Of a stretch of 64,000 nt of DNA, positions 1 through 8,058 are shown in pieces. The stretch covers positions 1-64,000 of the forward strand of contig NZ_QMHO01000005.1 in the NCBI RefSeq assembly GCF_003313505.1, given 5' to 3'. The notes below the pieces were generated by a model, which did not search any database, was not told the origin of the DNA, and worked only from the letters and a program-made list of their open reading frames with translations. This stretch comes from Pedobacter nanyangensis. GTDB taxonomy: Bacteria; Bacteroidota; Bacteroidia; Sphingobacteriales; Sphingobacteriaceae. Each line of letters begins with the position of its first letter. Position 1 is the stretch's first letter. The position numbers and the translations under genes are program-made.

Positions 1-248
1 GGGTGACCAGCTTGGAACGAAAGGCAGTGGTTACTTTCAACGAAATCTACACACTACAATTCAATCTTCAAAAGAAGAGCCTAAAACAGCTGTTATCGGT
101 AAAGCCACCACGAGCAATATCAGACAATCTGAATCAGATTGAAAAGAGAAGGGCATTGAGGAAACCTACGCAGAAAGTGTTGGAAATGAAAACTCGGGAA
201 GATGAAAAATTTATCGAATCAATTACAGAAATAATAGTCGAGATATAA
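1..248 (+). CDS. Unassigned ORF entering from the left edge
   Basis: An open frame runs from the window edge to a TAA at 246-248. It encodes about 82 residues of basic, helix-prone sequence rich in Lys, Arg and Glu (for example REDEKFIESITEII near the end). No family is recognised. A second open frame, bases 2-142, gives 46 residues ending in a TGA, so the true frame is uncertain; the stretch could also be the decayed end of a mobile-element gene. It lies on the 3' side of tRNA-Leu, a common place for integrated elements. The only possible start in view is a GTG at base 3, so the gene may begin outside the window. Confidence 0.3.
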   Translation, partial: VTSLERKAVVTFNEIYTLQFNLQKKSLKQLLSVKPPRAISDNLNQIEKRRALRKPTQKVLEMKTREDEKFIESITEIIVEI

Positions 249-490
249 AATCCAATCCTAAAACATAGTAAGGTGTTCAAAGCTAACCCGCCTAAGGCAT
301 CGCAAATAAGTGATTTCTACTAAAAAACAATGCAAATGTTAAAAAATTGATAGTCAAAACGATACGAAAAAGCAACTATCGAACACTCAAAAAACAGCAA
401 TTTTGAAGCATCTGAAAATCAAAACATTGAGAAATCAACAAGAAATTATTTTGATAAAAAAAGCCTTAAAAACGGCAACACATAAAACAC

Positions 491-521
491 AAACAGCTAA
501 CAATCAAATTGTTAGCTGTTT
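491..521 (-). terminator. Hairpin downstream of tRNA-Leu
   Basis: A perfect 13-bp inverted repeat (491-503 with 509-521) has a 5-base loop. It starts 8 bases beyond the 3' end of the tRNA and is followed, in tRNA orientation, by GTGTTTTATG. It is probably the transcription terminator of the tRNA gene. Confidence 0.7.
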
Positions 522-528
522 AAAAGTG

Positions 529-608
529 TACCCAGGGCCGGGATCGAACCGGCACGGTTTCCCACTGGTGTTTGAGACCAGCGCGTCTACCAATTCCGCC
601 ACCTGGGC
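529..608 (-). tRNA. tRNA-Leu (anticodon CAA)
   Basis: Read on the minus strand, this has a 7-bp acceptor stem (GCCCAGG with CCTGGGT), a D arm containing AATTGGTAGA, an anticodon arm CTGGT-CTCAAAC-ACCAG giving anticodon CAA, a type II variable arm, and a T arm GCCGG-TTCGATC-CCGGC. The 3' CCA is not encoded: the discriminator A is followed by CAC. The long variable arm and the anticodon fix the identity as leucine, reading UUG. Confidence 0.95.
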
Positions 609-703
609 ATTTCCTCGTAAGCGGGAGTGCAAATGTATGTATTAAGATTTAATTCGCAAATTTTATTTCTTCTTTTTTGCGGTTTTTTAGGCATTAATAA
701 AAC

Positions 704-1876
704 CTAGAGATCGGGCAATATTGCTAACAATAATTGGTTCAATTGTTTAGCTTTATTTTTACCCATGGTGATATCCATAGGCAAGTAGATCAAATTTTCA
801 AGCATCAACTCGTTTTCTGTGCCAAGGATTGAATTTTCTTGGTTGAACTTTACCAAACTAGATGCCTTTGAAGTTGCATCAAACCCTTCTCCCCTTAACT
901 TCTCTATAAATAAAGCCGGGTCTGGCACTTCGATGGGCAATACCCAGTGCGTGTGCCGTACATTGGCAGCCCCAATCAAATAGCGTTTATTCAACCCTTG
1001 CAGCAATTGTGCGGCCAATGCTTTTCTTTGCTTAATTTGGCGGCCAATATCTTGGGAGTATTTGTCATGCAACATCCACAAATTAGCAGCACAAGGCCGG
1101 TGTCTGATTTTTCTCATCAATGCTGCTCCCGGAAAGCCGCGGGTGAAGCCCGATAGCCATGCATCGAAATCTTTGTTTAAATGCCTGCACAGCCAGTAAG
1201 CTAAGCTAAAAGGTACTCTTTTGGTAAACAGCTTAATCAAAGTAGCATTTAAAATCTTCTTAAAGTAAACTTTAGCAGGCTGTACAGGCAACTGGTGATT
1301 TAAGGCAGATGCTCCGTTAAAGAGCGCCTGGTTATTAAAATGCAAAAGTGCCCCGGTAAGGGCCGTATTGGTTTTAATTAGCCCAAAGCTAAACATGCCC
1401 ACATCCGCTTGCGGATTGCCGCTGTAAATACCATCATAGGCCTGCGCACAATCTTCAATCACGGTAAGCCCTCGTGCTTTGGCAATTTGTAACAAGGCTT
1501 CGATGTTCATTACCGCTCCAAACAAATGTGTTATGAGCAACAATTTTGTTTTGGGGGTAATTGCGGCCTCCATTTCGGCAACGGATATTGCCAAAGTATT
1601 TTGATCTATCTTTAAGGGAACTGCTTTTAGCCCGTGTTCAGCCATGATAGCAAACATATCCGGAATATTAATATTGGCTACCAAAATTTCGGTACCTCGC
1701 TCCAATTTCAAGGCACTTAAAAGCAAATCAAAGCCAGTACGCACAGATAAACAAGGCAAAGTTTTATCCGGAAAACGGGCTTGCTTTTTGTTTAGGCCAA
1801 GGGCATTCTCCACCACATACCATGCAGCTCTAAAAAGTTCGGGGAAACGGATATCTAACCTGCCTCTGGCAATCAT
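704..1876 (-). CDS. DegT/DnrJ/EryC1/StrS-type PLP aminotransferase
   Basis: This 390-residue fold-type I PLP protein resembles the DegT/DnrJ/EryC1/StrS family, which aminates keto-sugars for surface polysaccharides. The ED pair at 141-142 (motif EDCAQA) matches the Asp that contacts the PLP ring nitrogen, and K168 in FGLIKTNTAL is in the place of the Schiff-base lysine. Family members usually carry SF..HK, so the active-site environment is somewhat divergent. No sugar-nucleotide genes lie beside it. The next gene upstream is a DUF3817 membrane protein, 52 bases away on the same strand. The ATG start is unambiguous. The substrate cannot be told from the sequence. Confidence 0.8.
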   Translation of the reverse strand: MIARGRLDIRFPELFRAAWYVVENALGLNKKQARFPDKTLPCLSVRTGFDLLLSALKLERGTEILVANINIPDMFAIMAEHGLKAVPLKIDQNTLAISVAEMEAAITPKTKLLLITHLFGAVMNIEALLQIAKARGLTVIEDCAQAYDGIYSGNPQADVGMFSFGLIKTNTALTGALLHFNNQALFNGASALNHQLPVQPAKVYFKKILNATLIKLFTKRVPFSLAYWLCRHLNKDFDAWLSGFTRGFPGAALMRKIRHRPCAANLWMLHDKYSQDIGRQIKQRKALAAQLLQGLNKRYLIGAANVRHTHWVLPIEVPDPALFIEKLRGEGFDATSKASSLVKFNQENSILGTENELMLENLIYLPMDITMGKNKAKQLNQLLLAILPDL

Positions 1877-1928
1877 TGCTTTGTTTGCAAATAAATGCTA
1901 AGATAACGACTTAGGTGAAAGGCTAAAG

Positions 1929-2222
1929 TTAGGCTGTAGTTTCTTCAGCTTTGAGCTTCTGATCAACCCAAAAAGGCACAAAAGGCAACAAGGAAGCAAC
2001 AAAAAGCAACAGCACTTTACCAAATCCCCATTTTTTCTCTTGCCAGGCCATCACCAAACATGCTATGTAAGCCACAAACAATAAACCGTGCGCCCAGCCT
2101 ACATATTTTACAGCTAAGGGCATATTGGCCCAGTATTTAAGCGGCATGGCAATAAACAATAGTACAATATAGGAAATTCCTTCGGCTAAAGCTACTTTTC
2201 TAAAAAGGTGTAATGAGGACAT
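1929..2222 (-). CDS. DUF3817 small membrane protein
   Basis: The 97-residue protein has three hydrophobic segments (about 10-30, 42-60 and 66-85) and the GWAHGLLFVAY signature of DUF3817 (YdzA-like) membrane proteins. The function of the family is unknown. It is followed 52 bases downstream by the DegT-type aminotransferase and is preceded by a 292-base gap, so it probably starts its own short transcript. Confidence 0.8.
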   Translation of the reverse strand: MSSLHLFRKVALAEGISYIVLLFIAMPLKYWANMPLAVKYVGWAHGLLFVAYIACLVMAWQEKKWGFGKVLLLFVASLLPFVPFWVDQKLKAEETTA

Positions 2223-2514
2223 CTTATTTTATTGAGTTTTCCCAAAAATAATCCGATAATTTTAGTAGAACTACCTAATTTATCTTTTTGACATTATATC
2301 TACTTAGAAGATCCGTTTTATGGATTGCAGTTAAACTTTAAGTTTCAAAAACTTTATCTTTTTTAATCTCTAGGATTCTGTTGCTTTGCGGGCAAACTTT
2401 CATGAAGTAGTTTATGGTTGTTTTTGTGCATTCCGAACGGGCCAAGGCCAATTTAGCAGCCCGAAGAGATTTTGCTGAACCCCTAGCGCTTACCTGAACT
2501 CACCTTAATTTAGC
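2223..2514. other. Gap of 292 bases with no convincing gene
   Basis: The left half is AT-rich and could hold the promoter of the DUF3817 gene, but no clear -7 box was found. The right half is GC-richer and holds only a very short ORF (ATG near 2413, 27 codons) without recognisable features. Confidence 0.5.
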
Positions 2515-3714
2515 CTAAAAGCTAAAATTATCCAAATACTTATAAGCAGAACCCGTATTGAGCAGTAGTACTTTATGATGTTTTTCGATCTTGTTCAACT
2601 TGAGCAAGCGTTTTAAACCCGCCAAAAGCGCTGCGCCTTCAGGTGCCACCAGCAAACCTTCCACTTTAGCCATTTCTTTAAGGTTCTCGGCAATCTCTGT
2701 TTCACTAATCCCTAAAACATCGCCGTTTGATTGGGCCAGTACCTTTAACATCATGCGTTCTGCAAAAGGCCGTGGCACGGCCAAACCATTGGCTATCGTG
2801 GCTGATCCTTCGTAGCTAGCTGCACTTTCTTGCCAACCGTTTACCGTAGCCACTAAAGGCTGGCAGTTCTCGGCTTGTATGGCAATCATTTTGGTAGGGA
2901 TATTTTTTACCCAGCCCATTTGTTTCATTTCCTGAAAAGCCTTCCAAATGCCTATCAATCCTGTTCCCCCGCCTGCTGGATACAAAACCACGTCAGGGAG
3001 CTCCCAATTGAGCTGTTCGGCGATTTCATAACCTAGGGTTTTCTTTCCTTCCAAACGATAGGGCTCTTTCATGGTAGAGATATCAAAACAATTGATTTCC
3101 TGTTTAATGGCAGCTACTTTCCTGGCACAATCATGGATTAAACCATCTACCAAAATCAGCGCCGCTCCAAAAGCTAAACACTCTTTTTGAAAAGCCACAG
3201 GGGTGTGACTGGGCATTACCACTATAGCCTGCATTTGGCCCTTGGCGCAATATGCACTTAAAGCACCGCCTGCATTTCCCGCAGTGGGCACAATGCAGGT
3301 CTCTACGCCCAATTCTTTAGCTTTGGAAACGGCCATGCTCAAACCTCTAGCTTTAAATGAGCCAGTAGGATTAAAGGATTCATCTTTCAACAACAGATTT
3401 TCCAAGGATAATCGTCTAGCTAAATTAGACAAGGGTAAAATGGGGGTCCATCCTTCACCCAAACTTATCCTGTTTTGCGGATTAGCCAGTGGCAGTATTT
3501 TCGAATAACGCCACATAGACCTTTCGGCTGGCTCAATTACTTGTGCTGACGAGGTTATTTCCAGGGAATATTTAACCACAATAGGTGATGACCCGCACTG
3601 TGTGCAAAAGGTTTGCAGTTGATTTTTTGGATATTGCTGCCTACAATTGCTGCAACTCAGCACATAATCATTGGTTATAGGCATTTGGGATTTGGGATAG
3701 CATATATTTTCCAT
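2515..3714 (-). CDS. thrC: Threonine synthase-like PLP enzyme with N-terminal zinc ribbon
   Basis: The 399-residue fold-type II PLP enzyme begins with a zinc ribbon (C21, C24, C37, C40; motifs CSNC and CTQCG), as in short-class threonine synthases. NPTGSFKARG carries the PLP lysine, and a glycine-rich phosphate loop (PAGGGTGLIG) follows. Threonine synthase converts O-phosphohomoserine to threonine. An ATG directly follows a GTG, and the ATG is preferred. A LysR-type regulator lies 59 bases upstream on the same strand, while thrA and thrB are absent, so this may be a specialised paralogue. Cysteate synthase is a related alternative. The PLP enzyme call is firm; the exact substrate is less so. 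Confidence 0.82.
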   Translation of the reverse strand: MENICYPKSQMPITNDYVLSCSNCRQQYPKNQLQTFCTQCGSSPIVVKYSLEITSSAQVIEPAERSMWRYSKILPLANPQNRISLGEGWTPILPLSNLARRLSLENLLLKDESFNPTGSFKARGLSMAVSKAKELGVETCIVPTAGNAGGALSAYCAKGQMQAIVVMPSHTPVAFQKECLAFGAALILVDGLIHDCARKVAAIKQEINCFDISTMKEPYRLEGKKTLGYEIAEQLNWELPDVVLYPAGGGTGLIGIWKAFQEMKQMGWVKNIPTKMIAIQAENCQPLVATVNGWQESAASYEGSATIANGLAVPRPFAERMMLKVLAQSNGDVLGISETEIAENLKEMAKVEGLLVAPEGAALLAGLKRLLKLNKIEKHHKVLLLNTGSAYKYLDNFSF

Positions 3715-3773
3715 CACACTAAATTAGGGTAAAGAAAAGCCTACCGTATATCACATATTGCCATAGGATATAA

Positions 3774-4676
3774 CTAAATGTTATAGTGGTTTTTTGCGAA
3801 TTTAATAAATGCTTTATTAACGCCTAGGTTTTCATCGCCCAGCCTCTGGATGAAATAGAAATGGCGTTGGATGTTAAGCTGTTCGATGTTCAATTTAACC
3901 AGATCGCCTCTTTCCAGTACTTTTTGCACCGCAGTAAAAGGCAAGAAAGCCATACAATCATCGGCCATTACAAAATTTTTGAGTACTTCTGTTCCGCCTA
4001 ACCTGATACAGATATTAAGGTCGCTGATTTTTAAATGATGTTCCTGCAAAGCAGCCCCTACCGCAGCCAGGGTACCTGATCCTCTTTCACGAATGGCTAA
4101 AGGCAAGGCCTTAAATTCTTCCAAACTATAGCTCAAACGTTTTGCCAGACAACTTCCAGGCGCACAAACGGCAACCACTTCCTCCGTAAGGAAAAACTGG
4201 CTATTGATGCCATCCATCTTGTGCTTTCCTTCTACTATTGCCAAATCAATCTCGTGGTTTAATAAGGCTATCGTTACATTTTCGGAGTTCCGGTTCACCA
4301 TACTGATGTTGATTTCTGGGTGAAGTTTTCGAAAAGCCGATAATACCGAAGGGATGACATACAGTGCCACCGTTGTGCTGGCACCTAGTTTCAGATCGCC
4401 CCGCAAACTGTTTAATTGACGAAACCCTCCCACATCAAACACCATTTGACTGGCCAGGGTACTTGCAGTTTGCAGGTGCTTTTGTAAAATTAGGCCTGCT
4501 GGAGTGAGTTTTACCAAGCCTTTGTTTCTATCAAAAAGAGAAACACCGTATTGTTGCTCCAGCTTTTGTATATGTTTGCTGATGGCAGGCTGGCTGATGA
4601 ACAATACCTCACTGGCCTTGGTGAAACTCAAGTGCCTGGCAACTTCTATAAAAACCAAATGATTAAAGGAAATCAT
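3774..4676 (-). CDS. LysR-family transcriptional regulator
   Basis: The 300-residue protein has an N-terminal winged helix-turn-helix (about 1-60, with FTKASEVLFISQPAISKHI) and a C-terminal periplasmic-binding-like effector domain (about 90-295), the full length expected of LysR proteins. It resembles the CysL/YwfM-like branch. It is encoded 29 bases downstream of hscB and 59 bases upstream of the threonine synthase-like gene, all on the minus strand. It is therefore not divergent from an obvious target; the downstream enzyme is the best candidate target. The effector is unknown. Confidence 0.92.
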   Translation of the reverse strand: MISFNHLVFIEVARHLSFTKASEVLFISQPAISKHIQKLEQQYGVSLFDRNKGLVKLTPAGLILQKHLQTASTLASQMVFDVGGFRQLNSLRGDLKLGASTTVALYVIPSVLSAFRKLHPEINISMVNRNSENVTIALLNHEIDLAIVEGKHKMDGINSQFFLTEEVVAVCAPGSCLAKRLSYSLEEFKALPLAIRERGSGTLAAVGAALQEHHLKISDLNICIRLGGTEVLKNFVMADDCMAFLPFTAVQKVLERGDLVKLNIEQLNIQRHFYFIQRLGDENLGVNKAFIKFAKNHYNI

Positions 4677-4705
4677 ACTACATCAAGCAATATGTACCAA
4701 TATAA

Positions 4706-5233
4706 CTAATTATTTATTTTAGCTAGGCTTTGTTGTAGCCGATGAAGGTATTTACTTCTGTAATGGATGTCTTTGATTTTGGCTAACTGTACAGCTTGCT
4801 GCTCGGCATCCAGTGTTTCAAATCCCTGGGTATATTGGAACAACTCCTGGTCTATTTTTTTTGCGAAATCATTAATCTGTTGCCTAATTTGCAGCATTTT
4901 TTCTGGGTCTGGATCAAACTGCAAGTCCATAACAGCTTCATTTACATCCATCATTTCCATTAAAAAAGATTGTGGCAAAGTGTAATTTTCGCCTTCGGTA
5001 ATAACCTCTTTTAAGGTAAGTACATACTGCAAAACCTTTTGGGGATCTTTTAAAACTTGAAAAGCCTTGTTGTTAAGGGTAGAAAGTTCCAAAACCTCTT
5101 CTTGCTTGGCTGCACTTTCGTTGATGTAAAAATCTGGATGGTACTTTTTGCTCAGTGCATAAAACTGTTGTTTCACCACATTTTGATCTGGATGAAAGCT
5201 CACTGGCAAGCCGTAAAGTTCGAAATAAGTCAT
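4706..5233 (-). CDS. hscB: Fe-S co-chaperone HscB
   Basis: The 175-residue J-protein carries the HPD tripeptide in KKYHPDFY (about 34-41), inside a J domain (1-75), followed by a C-terminal helical domain that binds the scaffold IscU. HscB delivers the Fe-S scaffold to the HscA/DnaK chaperone. The length fits the family. The ATG abuts a short tandem repeat of AATTAGCT type that separates it from rseP by 42 bases. No isc genes are in view. Confidence 0.88.
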   Translation of the reverse strand: MTYFELYGLPVSFHPDQNVVKQQFYALSKKYHPDFYINESAAKQEEVLELSTLNNKAFQVLKDPQKVLQYVLTLKEVITEGENYTLPQSFLMEMMDVNEAVMDLQFDPDPEKMLQIRQQINDFAKKIDQELFQYTQGFETLDAEQQAVQLAKIKDIHYRSKYLHRLQQSLAKINN

Positions 5234-5235
5234 GA

Positions 5236-5272
5236 ATTAGCTGATTGGCTAATTAGCTGATTAGCTAATTAA
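5236..5272. repeat. Degenerate tandem repeat (ATTAGCTGATT type)
   Basis: About 37 bases are made of overlapping copies of an 11-base unit close to ATTAGCTGATT. They fill the gap between the rseP stop and the hscB start. A related array lies in another gap at 11546-11580. Confidence 0.8.
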
Positions 5273-5275
5273 CCT

Positions 5276-6676
5276 CTATTTCCCAAAAATCTTTAAAATA
5301 TCGTTTCCGAAAGCAAATACCATCAAACCCAGTAGGATTACAAAGCCCACTACTTGTGCCTTTTCCATAAATTTATCGCTTAAAGGCTTGCCCTTGATCA
5401 TCTCGATAATCAGAAACACCACGTGGCCACCATCTAAAGCCGGAATTGGCAATAAATTCATAAAGGCCAAAGCCATAGAAATTAGCCCTGTTAAGCGCCA
5501 GAATTTTTCCCATTCAAACTCACTGCCATATACTTTGGCAATACCAATTGGGCTACTAATGTTACGGGCGCTTACTTTACCGGTAATCATTTTCCAAATC
5601 CCTTTTGCGTTATCGCTAAAGGTGGTCCATCCTTTGTCAATACCAATAGAAAACGACTCCAAAAAGCCATAGTTAATGGTTTTTAAAGGCAGATCAAAGC
5701 GGTCAAAAATTAGTCCAACGGTACCATCGGCTGATACTTTGGGGTTAAGCATAACCTCTTCGCCTGCTCTAACTATTTTCACGTGAATGGTTTTGCCAGC
5801 ATTTTTTTCTACTTCCGAGGTAAAATCATCCAAGAAACGTACTGCCTTACCATTAACGGCTAATACACTATCTCCTTTTTTAAGGCCTGCCTGGTAGGCA
5901 GGGGCTACAGCTTTTACAGTATCAGGTTTAACAAAAATGGCCTTAATCTTTCCAAACAAACCAACTTTCGGCTGAAGGTCTTGCGGAGTAACTACCGAGT
6001 CAATTTTTTTAGCCACAAATCTAGGGCTTACGAACTCTTTAATGCCATATTTGCTAATGTCGTCCAATACAGACTCGGGCACTTTAAGGTCCACTGCCTT
6101 ACCATTTCTGATCACGGTAAGTTTTGTATCTCCTAATAATACTTTTGAGCTTAGCAGTTCATCAAAATAAATAAGTCTTTGGCCATTAACCGCCCACACC
6201 CTATCCCCGGTTTTTAATCCAATTTCTTTACCAATAATACCCGGGCTAACGCCATTTACCAATTTATCGTTAGGAATAAAGGTTTCGCCATATTTAAAGG
6301 TGATAATCCAGAAGATTAAGATTCCGACAATAATATTTACAATAATACCGCCAAGCATCACAATTAAGCGCTGCCAAGCTGGTTTAGATCTAAACTCCCA
6401 AGGCTGGGCGGGCTGAGCCATCTGTTCGGTATCCATAGATTCGTCTATCATACCCGAAATTTTCACATAGCCGCCTAGTGGCAGCCAACCCACCCCATAT
6501 TCTGTATCGCCTACCTTGAAGCTGAATAGTTTAAATCCCCAAGCGTCAAAAAAGAGGTAAAATTTCTCTACTTTAATTCCGAAAGCTCTTGCTGCTAAAA
6601 AATGTCCTAACTCGTGTAAGATTACTAATATCGATAATCCCAGCAAAAGCTGGCCCGCCATAATCAGTCCGTCCAT
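5276..6676 (-). CDS. rseP: RIP metalloprotease RseP (site-2 protease)
   Basis: This 466-residue inner-membrane zinc protease cuts transmembrane segments of anti-sigma factors and similar substrates. HELGH at 21-25 supplies two zinc ligands and the catalytic Glu. The second metal motif LLPIPALDGGH lies in the C-terminal membrane part near residue 410. Two PDZ-like domains sit between (about 120-215 and 235-320, with GDRVWAVNG and GDSVLAVNG). The protein is about 15 residues longer than the E. coli enzyme. It is 19 bases downstream of dxr, the usual dxr-rseP pairing. Confidence 0.95.
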   Translation of the reverse strand: MDGLIMAGQLLLGLSILVILHELGHFLAARAFGIKVEKFYLFFDAWGFKLFSFKVGDTEYGVGWLPLGGYVKISGMIDESMDTEQMAQPAQPWEFRSKPAWQRLIVMLGGIIVNIIVGILIFWIITFKYGETFIPNDKLVNGVSPGIIGKEIGLKTGDRVWAVNGQRLIYFDELLSSKVLLGDTKLTVIRNGKAVDLKVPESVLDDISKYGIKEFVSPRFVAKKIDSVVTPQDLQPKVGLFGKIKAIFVKPDTVKAVAPAYQAGLKKGDSVLAVNGKAVRFLDDFTSEVEKNAGKTIHVKIVRAGEEVMLNPKVSADGTVGLIFDRFDLPLKTINYGFLESFSIGIDKGWTTFSDNAKGIWKMITGKVSARNISSPIGIAKVYGSEFEWEKFWRLTGLISMALAFMNLLPIPALDGGHVVFLIIEMIKGKPLSDKFMEKAQVVGFVILLGLMVFAFGNDILKIFGK

Positions 6677-6695
6677 ATTATATTGTCGTGTGTTT

Positions 6696-7868
6696 CTATT
6701 TTAGATGTGTTATTCTTTGTTTTGTTACCAATTGGTCCGCAAATATACGGGTAAGCTGGTCTGTTTCTAAATAATGGTTCAATGATGGCTGGGCTACAAA
6801 CGTCATTTCGTTCATACACTGCTCAATCACGTCGCTCATTTCCAAAAATCCTATCTTATCTTTCAAAAATGCGTCTACTACTATTTCGTTGGCGGCATTT
6901 AAAATGCAAGGCATATTCCCCCCTTTTTGCATAGCAATGTAAGCCAGCTCAAGGTTACGAAAACTTTTTGTATCTGCCTGAGAAAATGTTAATTCAGGAT
7001 ATTTTAAAAAGCTAAAACGCTCAAAATCTGTTTGTAGCCTATTGGGATAGGCCAATGCGTAATGTATGGGCAGTTTCATATCCGGGACGCCCATCTGTGC
7101 CTTAATTGAACCGTCGGAAAACTGTACCATAGAGTGGATAATAGATTGTGGATGTACCACTACTTCTACCTGTTCAGGCGCTAAATTGAATAACCATTTG
7201 GCCTCAATAGCTTCCAAACCTTTGTTCATCAGTGAGGCAGAATCGATGGTGATTTTTGCGCCCATTACCCAATTTGGGTGCTTTAAGGCTTGATTTTTGG
7301 TCACCGAGGATAGATAACTCCGGTCTTTCCCTCTGAAAGGTCCGCCTGAAGCCGTAAGTAATACCTTTTCAATGGAACTGTGCTCTTCACCTACCAAACA
7401 TTGGAATATGGCCGAGTGCTCCGAATCTACCGGAATGATGTTTACGCCATGTTGCTTGGCCAAATTCATCACCAATTCACCAGCCACTACCAGTGTTTCT
7501 TTATTGGCAAGGCCGATATCTTTTTTGGCCTCAATAGCGGCAATGGTTGGCTTTAAACCTACCGACCCCATTACTGCAGTAAGCACCAAATGGGTTTGCG
7601 GCAATTGGACTGCGGCCAGTAAAGCTTCTTCGCCCGCCAAAACTTTAGTGTGAGGTAAGGCTCCTTTAACTTGCTGGTATTGGGTTTCGTCGCCAATTAC
7701 CACGAGTTCTGGTTTAAATTCTAATGCTTGTGCAATGAGCAAACTGGCATTCTGTTGTGCAGTAAGGGCATCAACCTTGTATAAGTTCGGATTTGCCCGC
7801 ACGACTTCCAATGCTTGTGTCCCAATGGACCCTGTAGCACCTAGTATTGAGATATGTTTAAATTGCAA
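6696..7868 (-). CDS. dxr: 1-deoxy-D-xylulose 5-phosphate reductoisomerase
   Basis: The 390-residue enzyme makes 2-C-methyl-D-erythritol 4-phosphate from DXP with NADPH, the first committed step of the MEP isoprenoid pathway. GATGSIG at 10-16 binds NADPH. ANKETLV, VDSEHSAIFQ, SASLMNKGLE and HPQSIIHSMV form the metal and substrate site. The frame has an in-frame TAA two codons before position 7868 and no ATG ahead of the Rossmann motif, so translation must begin at the TTG (7868) or the neighbouring ATT. The gene lies directly upstream of rseP. Confidence 0.95.
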   Translation of the reverse strand: MQFKHISILGATGSIGTQALEVVRANPNLYKVDALTAQQNASLLIAQALEFKPELVVIGDETQYQQVKGALPHTKVLAGEEALLAAVQLPQTHLVLTAVMGSVGLKPTIAAIEAKKDIGLANKETLVVAGELVMNLAKQHGVNIIPVDSEHSAIFQCLVGEEHSSIEKVLLTASGGPFRGKDRSYLSSVTKNQALKHPNWVMGAKITIDSASLMNKGLEAIEAKWLFNLAPEQVEVVVHPQSIIHSMVQFSDGSIKAQMGVPDMKLPIHYALAYPNRLQTDFERFSFLKYPELTFSQADTKSFRNLELAYIAMQKGGNMPCILNAANEIVVDAFLKDKIGFLEMSDVIEQCMNEMTFVAQPSLNHYLETDQLTRIFADQLVTKQRITHLK

Positions 7869-7934
7869 AATATCTTATTTCTTATTGTTTTTGTATCAAT
7901 ATCTAACCTTTTCAAGGTTTTTTGTCCATTTCCC

Positions 7935-8055
7935 CTCATCTATTCCCACCATCAAAGGGATGACATATTTATAGATTCCATGCCGTTCTGGATGCGACCC
8001 AGACTGGGTCGTACCCCACCCCAATCCCTTGAGATTCCTCGTTCCTCGGAATAAC
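7935..8055. repeat. Palindromic intergenic repeat (CATTCCGAGGAACGAGGAATCT type)
   Basis: On the minus strand the element begins with ATTCCGAGGAACGAGGAATC, continues through a GC-rich middle, and ends with a degenerate partner arm (GGAATCTATAAATATGTCAT). The middle contains a compact hairpin, CGACCCA-gac-TGGGTCG, at 7995-8011. It fills the gap between dxr and the GH3-family gene and resembles other repeats in this window in layout. Confidence 0.7.
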
Positions 8056-8058
8056 AGT

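Noticed and set aside
403-645. 80-codon plus-strand ORF
   Set aside because: It runs through the tRNA-Leu gene on the other strand and its composition is that of the tRNA and flanks.
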